This document shows positions 34,310 through 43,552 of a DNA stretch of 48,124 nucleotides, piece by piece. This DNA comes from Thermomicrobiales bacterium (GTDB taxonomy: Bacteria > Chloroflexota > Chloroflexia > Thermomicrobiales > CFX8). Below the pieces are notes generated by a model that worked only from the letters and a program-made list of their open reading frames with translations, made no database searches and was not told the origin of the DNA. Each line of letters begins with the position of its first letter. Within the stretch, counting starts at the first letter, position 1. The stretch spans positions 1 to 48,124 of the forward strand of contig JAMLIA010000020.1 in assembly GCA_023954495.1 (NCBI GenBank), written 5' to 3'. The position numbers were made by a program, and so were the translations under genes.

Positions 34310-35500
34310 TTAGTCGGGCTTCGTTGCGAGCCAGGTTTCGAATTGCTCGCTGACCTGCTCTTGGTGCTTGAACCACCAGTCGAAGTTCACGATGAATTGC
34401 AGTGCGCGATTCTCTGGATAGGATGGCGCCTGGCGCGCGACATCGGCGTCCATAAGATCGAATGCATGCACGTTGACCGGACCAAACGGTGCCAGCGACG
34501 CGAACGCGGCGCAGACTTCTGGTCGTGTTGCGAAGTTGATGAAGTCCATTGCGACATCGCGGTTCTGGCTGCCCTTCGGGATGACCCAGGCGTCTCCGGA
34601 CAGCGCGCCGCCGTTCCACTGAATCTGCACCGGCACGCCATCCTGCCGCACCCGCTCGATGCGCGAGTGCCAGGCCGCAACCATGTCGATGTCGCCCGAG
34701 TTCAGCAGTTGCGCTGGTTGCGCGCCCTGCTCCCACCACAAGGTGATGGAGTCGCGAATCCGATCCAGCGAAGCGAATGCGCGATCGACATCAATCGGAT
34801 ACAGATCACTGAGCGAAACCCCATCGGCGATCAGCGCAAATTCCAGCGTCGTCTGTGCCTGACGATGCAGACCACGCGTTCCCTGCCAGCGCTCCAGGTT
34901 CCAGAAATCTTCCCAGCCACTCGGGGGCGCTGCGTCGGGCCAACGATCGCTCGAATAGGCGAGGATCGTTGAGTAGTATGCCGAGCCGATGGCATGGTCG
35001 AATCTGATGCCCTGATCAATCCCCATCGTCTGGATGACGTTGTAGTCGAGCTCTTCGAGCATGCCGAGATTGGCGAGCGGCAGCACGTCCTCTAGCAGCA
35101 CGTCGCAGACATCCCACGACACGTCGCCAGAGCCTACCTGATTCTTCAGTGCGTCGATGTCCGATTCGGCCACCGTCACCCGCGCGCCGGTCAGACGCTG
35201 AAATGGCTCGACGATCGCACGCTGCTGAGCGTCCTGATACTCGCCGCCCCAGCTCGTCACCGTTATCTCGCGCCCGGCCCAGATGGTCGGATTGTCGTAG
35301 CCCTCGACCGACGTGATCAGGCCCTCAACTGATACTTCGGTGGGTGTCGCCGTCGGTGTCTCGCCAACCGCCGTAGGTGATGCCTCTCCGCGGCAAGCGG
35401 CAAGCAGGCCGGCCCCCGTCAGGAGGCCGGCCGCACGCAGGATGGCTCGTCGGGAGTGTCGCCGACGGAGTGACGATTGCCATCCACCCCGGGGCGTCAC
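34310..35500 (-). CDS. PotD-like extracellular solute-binding lipoprotein
   Basis: Receptor of the polyamine/iron (family 1/PotD) ABC class. 396 residues. N-terminus RRRHSRRAILRAAGLL with a twin-arginine-like SRRAILR, then LTGAGLLAAC with lipobox LAAC, and a Pro/Thr linker. Mature part: TVTSWGGEYQDAQQRAIVEP, WDVCDVLLEDVLPLANLG, YYSTILAYSSDRW, GDIDMVAAWHSRIERVRQDG, GDAWVIPKGSQNRDVAMDFI. These match PotD/PotF-type periplasmic binding proteins. No permease or ATPase is adjacent. The ATG overlaps the accDA stop by 4 bp, an odd pairing. Confidence 0.9.
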   Translation of the reverse strand: MTPRGGWQSSLRRRHSRRAILRAAGLLTGAGLLAACRGEASPTAVGETPTATPTEVSVEGLITSVEGYDNPTIWAGREITVTSWGGEYQDAQQRAIVEPFQRLTGARVTVAESDIDALKNQVGSGDVSWDVCDVLLEDVLPLANLGMLEELDYNVIQTMGIDQGIRFDHAIGSAYYSTILAYSSDRWPDAAPPSGWEDFWNLERWQGTRGLHRQAQTTLEFALIADGVSLSDLYPIDVDRAFASLDRIRDSITLWWEQGAQPAQLLNSGDIDMVAAWHSRIERVRQDGVPVQIQWNGGALSGDAWVIPKGSQNRDVAMDFINFATRPEVCAAFASLAPFGPVNVHAFDLMDADVARQAPSYPENRALQFIVNFDWWFKHQEQVSEQFETWLATKPD

Positions 35501-37293
35501 CCGCCCTCTTCCTCGTGGTCTGGAGGCTGCTGGGCGTCGTCGCCGCCACCCAGACGGCCGCGAATCGAGCCGACAGTTCGCGCGACAATGTTGCCGAGCT
35601 CGACCGCCTCGCGATTCACGAATTCACGCCAGTACGAGTTCATCTGCCCCATCTGGCGGAACTTGCGATAGCGCTCGGACGCGAGCTTCCGCCCACTCGT
35701 GCCCTGTATTTCGGCCAGCGCCGCTACGAGCGCATCTCGCACCAGCGCCGCCGCGAGATCGGGATCGGTGTGCGCCCCGCCGGTTGGCTCGCGAATAAGG
35801 TCGTCTGCGACGCCAAGGCGCTTGCAGTCGGCGGCGGTGATCTTCAGTCGCTCGGCCACCTCGGGTGCTCGGCTGACGTCGCGATACAGGATGGCCGCAG
35901 CCCCCTCCGGAGCAATGACCGAGTAGATCGCGCGTTCCTGCATCAGGACACGGTCCGCAACACCGAGCGCCAACGCGCCGCCGCTGCCGCCCTCGCCGAT
36001 GATGACCGACACGATCGGCACCGGCAGCGCGCTCATCTCGGCCAGGCATTCGCTGAGCGCGGCTGCCAACCCGCGTTCCTCCGCCTCAATGCCCAGGAAC
36101 GCGCCCGGAGTATCGACGAAGGTCACCAGCGGGCAACGCAGCCGCTCCGCCAACCGCATCATCCGCAGCGCCTTGCGGTAGCCCTCCGGCAGCGCCTGCC
36201 CACCGCGTCGCTCCGGCTCACCGTGTCCACGCTCCAGTCCGACGAGCACGACACCACGACCGGCGATCTCGCCAAGCCCGGCGACCACCGCGCCATCGTC
36301 ACCATAGACACGATCGCCGTGCAGTTCCACGAACTGTGGACTGATGCGCTGGATGTAATCCAGCGTCGTCGGCCGATCCGCATGTCGAGCGACCTGCACA
36401 GCATCCCAGGCCGGCTGCTCATCCGAATCCGGCGGCTGCATTCGCGGAGTCGTGGATGACACGCGCGCGTCGGCGGCCAGCAACCGGAGCGTCATCGCCA
36501 GCGTGTTGCGCAGCCGTGGTCGCGCGACGATATCATCGACAAAGCCGCGATCGAACAGGAACTCGGCGCTATGCGAACGCCGCACGTCTTCGTCGGTGCC
36601 ATCCTTCGATACACCCTTGATGACACGAGGTCCGGCAAATCCGATCAATGCCTCTGGTTCGGCGAAGATGATGTCTCCCTGCGAGGCGAACGACGCATAG
36701 CCGCCACCCGTCGTCGGGTTCGTCAGCACCGAGATGTACGGGATGTGAGCGTCGTGCGCGCGCCGCGCTGCCGCAGCGGTCTTTGCCATCTGCACCAGGC
36801 TCAGCATGCCTTCCTGCATGCGTGCGCCACCACTCGCAGTCACCGTCACGATCGGAACCTTGCGCTCGATCGCAAGCTCAAACGCCTGCGCGACCTTCTC
36901 GCCAACGACGGAGCCCATGCTGCCGCCGAGGAATCCGAAATCGAGAATGGCGATGACAACTTCGCGGCCCTGAATCGTCCCGCGTCCCGTCACGACCGCT
37001 TCAGACAATCCGGTCTTTTCCCGAGCACGCTGGACCCGGTCGCTGTAGGGCTCCAAATCAGCGAATCCCAGAGGATCAACCGACAGGAGTCGGGTGTTGG
37101 TTTCCTCGAATGTGCCGCTGTCGAGCAGGGTCTCAATGCGAAGCATCGCGGAAATCGGCGCGTGAAACCGGCAGGTCGGGCAAACGCGATAGCGCTGCCA
37201 CTGGTCTGCGTTGCCGACGGTCGCACCGCAGCGCGGACATTGCTCAACCACAGTCTCTTCAACTCTGGCTACTGGATCGGATGCCACACTCAT
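35497..37293 (-). CDS. accDA: Acetyl-CoA carboxylase carboxyltransferase, fused beta-alpha subunits
   Basis: Single 598-residue chain combining AccD and AccA, which transfers carboxyl from biotin to acetyl-CoA in fatty acid synthesis. AccD part (about 1-275): zinc cysteines C19, C22, C38, C41 (CPRCG, CPTC), LDFGFLGGSMGSVVGEK, VTASGGARMQEG, TNPTTGGGYASFASQGDIIF. AccA part (about 310-598): TTLDYIQRISPQFVELHGDR, RKALRMMRLAERLRCPLVTF, VDTPGAFLGIEAEERG, VIIGEGGSGGALALGVADRV and YSVIAPEGAAAILYRD. Biotin carboxylase (accC) and carrier (accB) are not in this window. Fusion ensures equal subunit amounts. The stop overlaps the PotD-like gene. Confidence 0.95.
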   Translation of the reverse strand: MSVASDPVARVEETVVEQCPRCGATVGNADQWQRYRVCPTCRFHAPISAMLRIETLLDSGTFEETNTRLLSVDPLGFADLEPYSDRVQRAREKTGLSEAVVTGRGTIQGREVVIAILDFGFLGGSMGSVVGEKVAQAFELAIERKVPIVTVTASGGARMQEGMLSLVQMAKTAAAARRAHDAHIPYISVLTNPTTGGGYASFASQGDIIFAEPEALIGFAGPRVIKGVSKDGTDEDVRRSHSAEFLFDRGFVDDIVARPRLRNTLAMTLRLLAADARVSSTTPRMQPPDSDEQPAWDAVQVARHADRPTTLDYIQRISPQFVELHGDRVYGDDGAVVAGLGEIAGRGVVLVGLERGHGEPERRGGQALPEGYRKALRMMRLAERLRCPLVTFVDTPGAFLGIEAEERGLAAALSECLAEMSALPVPIVSVIIGEGGSGGALALGVADRVLMQERAIYSVIAPEGAAAILYRDVSRAPEVAERLKITAADCKRLGVADDLIREPTGGAHTDPDLAAALVRDALVAALAEIQGTSGRKLASERYRKFRQMGQMNSYWREFVNREAVELGNIVARTVGSIRGRLGGGDDAQQPPDHEEEGG

Positions 37294-37421
37294 TCACTCA
37301 CCTCATGTAACTGGCTCGCCGCTTGCGCCGATCTTATCAAAGAAGCAGGCGCTCTAATCGCAGGATGGGCATGCCCCAATCCACCGAATGCAACTCGGAT
37401 ACCAGCAGAGGCAGCGAGGTG

Positions 37422-38183
37422 CTACAGCAACCCTCGAAGCTTGCGAACACGCGCAATATCAACCGGATTTGCGACGACGCCGTCCGTCTTCAACCACGAC
37501 CCGACGATGACGCCCTCGGCCGGCGGCACGTAGTCTGAAACGTTGCCGGCTGTAATGCCCGACCCCACGTAAACGGGCACGCCGGATGCGTCGGCCGCCT
37601 CCCGGACATCGTCTGGACTAGCCACAGCACCGGTAGCACTGCCGGTCACGATAATGGCGTCCGCCAACCCGCGCTCAACGGCGTCGGAAACCGCATCGTG
37701 CATGCGCTGCGGTCCGAGCGCGACAGCATGCTTCACCAGCACGTCGGCATAGATCTTCACCGACTCAGCGCCGAGCGCGCGTCGCAGCCGCAAGGTCTCG
37801 GCCGCCTGTCCCTCAATCAACCCCTGATCGGTCAGCATCGCGCCGGTATGCACGTTGACTCGCACGAACGTCGCGCCAGAAGCAACCGCGATCGACAATG
37901 CTGCTGCAGCGTCGTTGCGCAGGACGTTCACACCCATCTCTACCGGGATGTCACGCCGCAGCTCACGACAGATCACAGCCATTGTGGCGACCGTTATCGG
38001 TGGAACGCTGCGCGCAAAGAACGGCGCGTCGTTAAAGTTCTCGACGATCACGCCGTCCGCACCGCCTTCAACCAGTGCAAGCGCATCGCGGCGGGCGAAG
38101 TCGATGCAGGTGTCGAGGTTGAGGCGGGATCGCGGACTGCCCGGCAGGGCCGGCAAGTGCACGACGCCGATCAGTTTTGGCAT
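37422..38183 (-). CDS. BtpA/SgcQ family protein
   Basis: 253-residue TIM-barrel-like protein. Family blocks: LIGVVHLPALPGSPR, DALALVEGGADGVIVENFND, VGVNVLRN-type MGVNVLRNDAAAALSIA, ATFVRVNVHTGAMLTDQG, DAIIVTGSATGAVASPDDVR, VPVYVGSGITAGNVSDYV, and GSWLKTDGVVANPVDIARV. BtpA is needed for photosystem I accumulation in cyanobacteria, but homologues in heterotrophs have no settled function; a sugar-phosphate or nucleoside role has been suggested. The ATG is 3 nt after the stop of a small membrane-protein ORF on the same strand. Confidence 0.92.
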   Translation of the reverse strand: MPKLIGVVHLPALPGSPRSRLNLDTCIDFARRDALALVEGGADGVIVENFNDAPFFARSVPPITVATMAVICRELRRDIPVEMGVNVLRNDAAAALSIAVASGATFVRVNVHTGAMLTDQGLIEGQAAETLRLRRALGAESVKIYADVLVKHAVALGPQRMHDAVSDAVERGLADAIIVTGSATGAVASPDDVREAADASGVPVYVGSGITAGNVSDYVPPAEGVIVGSWLKTDGVVANPVDIARVRKLRGLL

Positions 38184-38186
38184 GCG

Positions 38187-38351
38187 TTATGTCGTACTCA
38201 AATAGCCGAGGACAAATGCCCATGCTGATACACAGAGCATGATCCCGGCAAAAAACAAGTAACCGCCGCGGTCTCGCCGAGCGCGCTTCGACTTGACGAT
38301 CAGCTTCGTCCATATGAGCGTGAGTGCGGTGACCAGCGAGGCACCGGACAA
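38187..38351 (-). CDS. Small two-helix membrane protein upstream of btpA-like gene
   Basis: 54 residues from TTG 38349-38351, ending TAA at 38187-38189, only 3 nt before the BtpA ATG (translational coupling). Two hydrophobic segments: ASLVTALTLIWTKLIV and GYLFFAGIMLCVSAWAFVLG, joined by the basic loop KSKRARRDRG. This is a typical small inner-membrane hairpin. The frame upstream also reads plausibly (RRKKGHGWSHRL) but lacks a start codon, so the true start or an indel is uncertain. GGATGG is a weak ribosome site. Confidence 0.5.
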   Translation of the reverse strand: MSGASLVTALTLIWTKLIVKSKRARRDRGGYLFFAGIMLCVSAWAFVLGYLSTT

Positions 38352-38438
38352 ACGGTGCGACCATCCGTGGCCCTTCTTCCGTCGATGTCGCCACCGGGTA
38401 CAGGGCGTCTGGCCCGCAGGACGGGCGGGGAGTGTGCC

Positions 38439-38831
38439 GTGGATTCCGCAGAACCGCGCTTCAGCCTGGCAGAGCTTGAAGAATCAAGCGGACTAAATGA
38501 ACGCACAATTCGATACTACATCGCACAGGGACTGATGCCTGCGGCGATGGGCCGCGGTCGGTCGCGCTATTACACGCCGGAGCATCTCCAGATCCTGATG
38601 CAGATCGCGACACTGCGTGAGCAACGCCTGAGCATCGACGAGATCCGCGAACGGCTTGAGCAACCTGCCGCCCCGCCGGAGCTGGATAGCGACCGCTGGC
38701 AACGGGTGCGACTGCGCCACGACCTGGAACTGCACATTCGCGAGGACGCACCGACCGGAGTCCGCGAGCTCGCCGCGCGCATCGCCGCGCTGAGCGCAAG
38801 CTGGTTCGGCGAGGACGACGAGCACGAGTAA
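38439..38831 (+). CDS. MerR family transcriptional regulator
   Basis: 130 residues from GTG 38439, preceded by GGGGAG at a 6-nt distance. Winged helix-turn-helix of the MerR type: FSLAELEESSGLNERTIRYY followed by IAQGLMPAAMGRGRSRYYTP, then the long coiled helix LREQRLSIDEIRERLEQ. The C-terminal ~55 residues are short, without cysteines, so it is not a metal sensor. It is divergent from the BtpA operon and upstream of the adenine deaminase/hydantoinase genes, so it may control either side. Confidence 0.88.
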   Translation: MDSAEPRFSLAELEESSGLNERTIRYYIAQGLMPAAMGRGRSRYYTPEHLQILMQIATLREQRLSIDEIRERLEQPAAPPELDSDRWQRVRLRHDLELHIREDAPTGVRELAARIAALSASWFGEDDEHE

Positions 38832-38899
38832 GCCCGACGCACCCCGCGTACAATTCCCGCTGGTGCACAATCGCCTTTCGGTCTGGCAGGAATACGGTC

Positions 38900-39346
38900 G
38901 TGAGCGAATCCGAACACTATCTGGCACTTGCCCCCGTTGTCGATGTCTTCAACGCCGCCGGCTTCTACGCCTATCGGACGCTCGACGATCAGAATCGTTG
39001 GTCCGTCGCCATCGACATTGAGGAAGGGCATATCGACGTTCGCATCGGGCTCGACGGATTCGACCTGGATGTCTGGGCAACCTCTCCCGGCCTCTTCGTC
39101 GACGAAGAAGACCCTCGCCGGCAGCGCGCGCTGGAGCGTCTGGCTCGTATCTCCATCCCCGGCATCCGTCGCGGCTTCCTCGAAGAGAATCAGACGCTCG
39201 AATGGAGCGAACTGGAGCACGGACTCTCACTGCGTTCATCCTTCGGCGTCGCGTTTGCCGGAGCCGAACAGCTGCCCCGCCTTGCCATTGACCAACTCGG
39301 CGAGCTCAATCAGCACCTGCGCTTCATTGAGCGACGCATTGGCTAG
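38900..39346 (+). CDS. Hypothetical protein, possible YbjN/CesT-like fold
   Basis: 148 residues from GTG 38900 (CAGGA upstream). Not recognised with certainty. It has an alpha/beta layout, with acidic, beta-rich middle strands RWSVAIDIEEGHIDVRIGLD and a tail of helices (QLGELNQHLRFIERRIG). The pattern resembles the YbjN/type III chaperone-like fold, but this is a guess by shape. It lies 31 bp before the adenine deaminase start. Confidence 0.6.
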   Translation: MSESEHYLALAPVVDVFNAAGFYAYRTLDDQNRWSVAIDIEEGHIDVRIGLDGFDLDVWATSPGLFVDEEDPRRQRALERLARISIPGIRRGFLEENQTLEWSELEHGLSLRSSFGVAFAGAEQLPRLAIDQLGELNQHLRFIERRIG

Positions 39347-39377
39347 TCGAACAAACGACGAGACGAGGATTGCGAAC

Positions 39378-41076
39378 GTGACACCATCACTGGAGCAGTG
39401 GCAACGAGCGATTCGGATTGCCCAGCAGCTTGAGCATGCCGACGTTTGCCTGCGTGGCGGACAGGTGCTCAACGTCTTCACCGGCGAGCTGGAACGCGCC
39501 GACGTGGCGATTGCCGATGGACGGATCGTCGGTGTTGGCGATTACCCGGATGCCAACTCCAGCATTGACGTCCACGGCGCGGTCGTCGCCCCATCGTTCA
39601 TCGATGGCCACATCCACACCGAGAGCTCGCTGCTCTGGATCACGCAATTCGCGCGAGCCGTCGTCCCGCACGGTACCGGCGCAATCGTCACCGACCCGCA
39701 CGAGATCGTGAACGTCGCCGGGCTCGCCGGGTTCAACGCGCTCGTTGATGCATCGCGCAACTTGCCGATCGACATCCACTTCACCGTGCCGTCCTGCGTC
39801 CCGGCCAGTCCGCACGAGACATCCGGCGCGATCATGACCGCCGACCTGATCGCGAGCGCGCTAGAAAACGACGCCACCGTCGGACTCGGTGAGCTGATGA
39901 GCTTCCCCGGTGTGCTTGCGGGTGACGTCGAGATCCACGAGCGCTTACGGGTCTCGGACGGACGACTTCGCGACGGCCACGCGCCTGGCCTGCGCGGCCG
40001 TGATCTCGACGCCTACGCGCTCTCCGGCATCACCAGCGACCACGAGTCTGCCGAGCTTGAGGAGGGCCGCGAGAAGCTACGGCGCGGCATCTTCCTGATG
40101 CTCCGCGAAGGCTCCAGCGCACGTAACGCGCTCGATCTGCTGCCACTGGTCAATGACACCACCTGGCCGCGCTGCTGCTTCGCCAGCGACGACCGCGACT
40201 GCGCCATGCTCCTCGGTGACGGACACATGAACGCCACGCTGCGCAAGGTCGTCGCCGCCGGCCTCGACCCGATCCGGCGCCATCCAGATGTGCACCATCA
40301 CAACCGCCGAATACTGGCGACTCGATCGCACCGGTGCTATCGCGCCCGGCTTACTGGGCGAATCTGGTGATCCTGAACAATCTCACCGACTTCGGCGTCG
40401 AGCGCGTCTATTACCGCGGCAAGCTGGTGGCCGACGCGGGTAACGCAGCATTCGAAGTCGAAACCAGCATCCCAGACGAGCTGCGCAACACCGTCCATCT
40501 GCCGCAACTTACCGTCGCGGATCTTTGGCTGCCAGCCTCATCGGCAACACATGCCGTCGGTGCGATCGACGGCCAGATCGTTACCGAACTGCTCGCAGTT
40601 GAGCCAACCGTTGTTGACGGCGAGGCGGCACGACATCGACCGCGACCTTCCTTTGAAGCTCGTCTGCGTCGAGCGCCACGGCAAGACGGGCGGAGTTGGC
40701 GTCGGGTATGTGCGTGGCTTCGGCCTCCGCTCCGGCGCACTGGCCTCGTCCATCGCCCACGACGCGCACAACATCGTCGCCATCGGCACGAACGACGCTG
40801 ACATTCTCGCCGCGATTGCCGCCGTCGGCGAGGCACAAGGCGGGCTGGCTGTCGTGCACGACGGCGAGCTGATCGACCGACTGGCGTTGCCGGTCGCGGG
40901 AATCCTCAGCGATCAGCCTCTGGAGATCGCCGCTGAAATCTACGAGCGCCTGGAGCAGCGAGCATCGGGCGGACCTCGGCCTGACGCTGCACTCGCCCTT
41001 CGGTCTGCTGGCCTTCATGGCCCTGTCCGTCATCCCAGCCGCGCGTGTCACCGATCAGGGGTTCCTCGTCGTATGA
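39378..41076 (+). pseudogene. ade: Adenine deaminase, interrupted by four apparent +1 frameshifts
   Basis: Amidohydrolase that converts adenine to hypoxanthine. From GTG 39378 the first frame is intact to about 40277 and shows the family motifs: VVAPSFIDGHIHTESSLLW (His metal ligands), HGTGAIVTDPHEIVNVAG, VPSCVPASPHETSGA, GLGELMSFPGV, GITSDHES, and CFASDDRDCAMLLGDGHMN. Then the protein continues in other frames, each switch being explained by one extra base: near 40277 (to AIQMCTITTAEYW), 40351 (to ANLVILNNLTDFG), 40630 (to DRDLPLKLVCVERHGKTGG) and 40968 (to LTLHSPFGLLAFMALSVIP). The total corrected length is about 564 residues, normal for the family. The stop overlaps the next ATG. Sequence error is more likely than decay, since no stop codons or key-residue losses appear. 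Confidence 0.85.
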
Positions 41077-41433
41077 GTGCTGAACCAGTAGCGGACGTGC
41101 CCGAAACCGAGCGGACTGCCGAAGTCGACCGCCTGCTCATTCAATCTATCGGGCGCTGGGGTCTCATCACCGCCGTGGCTGTTGCTCGTCTTCGACGCGA
41201 TGGTGCTGCTCGGCTACCCGTTCCCGGATGCGCTGGAATCGGTGCGCGGCGTTGTTTACACCACCATCGCCGTTATCCTGTTGATCGCGGTCGCCTGGGT
41301 GACATTCCTCGGCTATCGGCTGGTCACGCTGCGCGTCGCAACGGCTCGGCGGCAGGTCTATCCCATCTTCCTCCCCATCACCGTCCTGCTAGCCAGCATC
41401 ATCGGATTCCTGTTGATGACCGTACCTAAGTAA
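41073..41433 (+). pseudogene. Small membrane protein, one apparent +1 frameshift
   Basis: ATG 41073 overlaps the ade stop. The first frame gives a charged N-terminus (DVPETERTAEVDRLLIQSIG) and RWGLITAVA. One extra G near 41176 shifts to the frame LLVFDAMVLLGYPFPDALES, with membrane segments TTIAVILLIAVAWVTFLGYR and FLPITVLLASIIGFLLMTV. Corrected length about 119 residues with three hydrophobic helices. Not recognised as a family. Its position between ade and hyuA suggests a role in nucleobase or hydantoin metabolism or uptake. Confidence 0.6.
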
Positions 41434-41463
41434 TCTGCAGGGGCTGAATCGAAAGTGGGGGAG

Positions 41464-43542
41464 ATGAGCGAGGATCCATCATCATTGAATATCGCGTTGT
41501 CATTCGACGTCGGCGGCACATTCACCGACTTCGTCGCGATTGATACCGCCACCGGCGCAATCGTCGCGCGGCACAAGGTGCTGACAAACGCGCGCTATCT
41601 GGAGGCAGGCGTTTGTCCGCGGCTGGCAGGAAATGGCCGCCGCCGGACTCGACGCCACCGCACCGGATTCGCAGTCCACTCAACAACGCTGGTGACGAAC
41701 CGCTGATCGAGCGCAAGGGCGCCCGAACGGCCCTGCTCACAACGCGCGGCTTTCGCGACATCCTCGAGCTCGCCCGCGAGCAGCTCTACGACATCTACGA
41801 CCTCTTCGCCCCGCCGCCCGAACCACTGATCGATCGCCCACTCCGCCTGGAGATCAACGAACGCGTGGATGCAAACGGCACCGTTCTCATCACTCCAGAC
41901 CAGCAATCAATCGACGCCGCCGTTAGCACTCTGCGCGCCGCGAACGTCGAGTCGGTCGCTGTCGTCTTTCTCCATGCCTACCAGAACCGGACAATGAGCG
42001 CGCAGTCGCCGCGATCCGCTCCGCTCTGCCGAACATCACGATCTCGCTCATCCGACATCGCCCCAATCGCCGGTGAATACGAGCGCACATCAACCACCGC
42101 CGCCGACGCCTTCACCAAACCACTCGTCCAGCGCTGGCTGTCGGCGAGCTGGAGCAGTCGCTCACCGAATCCGGTATCCCGGCCGCGCTCTACCTGATGC
42201 TCTCGTCCGGTGAACGCTCTCGGCCCCGACAGCGACCGCTCGCCCGATCCGCCTGCTCGAATCTGGCCCGGCTGCCGGCGCAATCGCCGCCGCCTACTTC
42301 GGCCGCCTCGCCGGCTACGAAGACGTGCTATCACTCGACATGGGCGGTACGACCGCCAAAGCCTGCGTCGTCGAAGGCGGTCGCCCCGAGCTGGCGCAGC
42401 TTCTGGAAGTCGCCCGTGCGGCGCTTCATGAAGGGCTCCGGTCTGCCGGTCGTCACGCCCGTCGTTGACCTGATTGAGATCGGTGCCGGTGGCGGATCGA
42501 TCGCCCGCAAGGACGATCTCGGCCTGCTGAAAGTCGGTCCCGACTCCGCCGGCGCAGATCCCGGTCCTGCCTGCTACGGGCTCGGCGGCACGCCTCGACC
42601 GTCTCCGATGCCAACCTCGTCCTCGGCTATCTCAACCCCGACTACTTCCTCGGCGGCTCAATCCCGTTGCGCCCGACCATGCGCGCGCTGCCGTCGCGTC
42701 GCTCGCGGCCGAACTGGACCTGTCAGTCGAGGCAACCGCCTGGGGCATCCACCGCGTCGTCAACGAGAACATGGCCGCGGCAGCACGCGTCCACATCATC
42801 GAGCGCAATCGCGACCCACGCTCAAGAAGACCATCGCCTTTGGCAGCGACCGGCGCATGCCGCCGCGGTCGCCTGCATCCTCGGCAGCCCTCGACTGTCA
42901 TCTTCCCGCCCGGCGCTGGCGTCGCATCGGCCTCGGCGCACTCGTCGCCCCGACGCCTTCCACGGCCGCACCTTCCATGACTGCGCTCGACAGCGCCGAC
43001 TGGGACGCCATCGCCGACGTATACGCCGAGCTTGAGACAACCGCATCAGAAGAGCTGGCCTGTGCTGGTGTCTCCCATCCGATGACATCCGCCACCGCTG
43101 GGCCGAAATGCGCCTCGAAGGCCAGTACCACGAGATCGCCGTCGACCTCCCATCCGGCAGTCTGGATGCTGCCAGCGTTCCGCCATCCGCGCCGCATCTG
43201 ACGCCGCCTACCAGCAGCAGTACGGGGCCGCATCCTCGAAGGCTGCCGATCGAGGTGCTGCACTGGCGTTTGTCCGCCATCGGCCCCGAGCAGCAGGTTG
43301 GCGCGGCCACGCTGCCAATGGGCGACATGACCGCAGACATCGCACTGAAGGGCAGTCGCCCTGTCTGGTTCGACAATCGCTACCGCGACACGCCGATCTA
43401 CGACCGCGATCTGCTCCAGCCCGGCATGCGCATCGTCGGCCCGGCTGTCCTGGAGGAACGCGAAGCGACAATCAGGATCGGACCCGGCGACGACGCTCGT
43501 GTCGACGAACATCTCGCCATCATCACGAGGATCGCACCGTAG
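41464..43542 (+). pseudogene. Hydantoinase/oxoprolinase subunit A (HyuA), many frameshifts
   Basis: ATP-dependent ring-opening hydrolase subunit acting on hydantoins, 5-oxoproline or similar lactams with subunit B. The start gives SFDVGGTFTDFVAIDTATG, the N-terminal ATPase motif, and later frames give [158 protein letters not shown] and, in the last frame, GPAVLEEREATIRIGPGDD. At least fifteen single-base indels of both signs are needed (for example near 41615, 41702, 41985, 42145, 42211, 42420, 42597, 42676, 42816, 42850, 42932, 43083, 43170). No frame-internal stops are needed to explain it. Confidence 0.8.
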
Positions 43543-43552
43543 GAGGAGCCCG

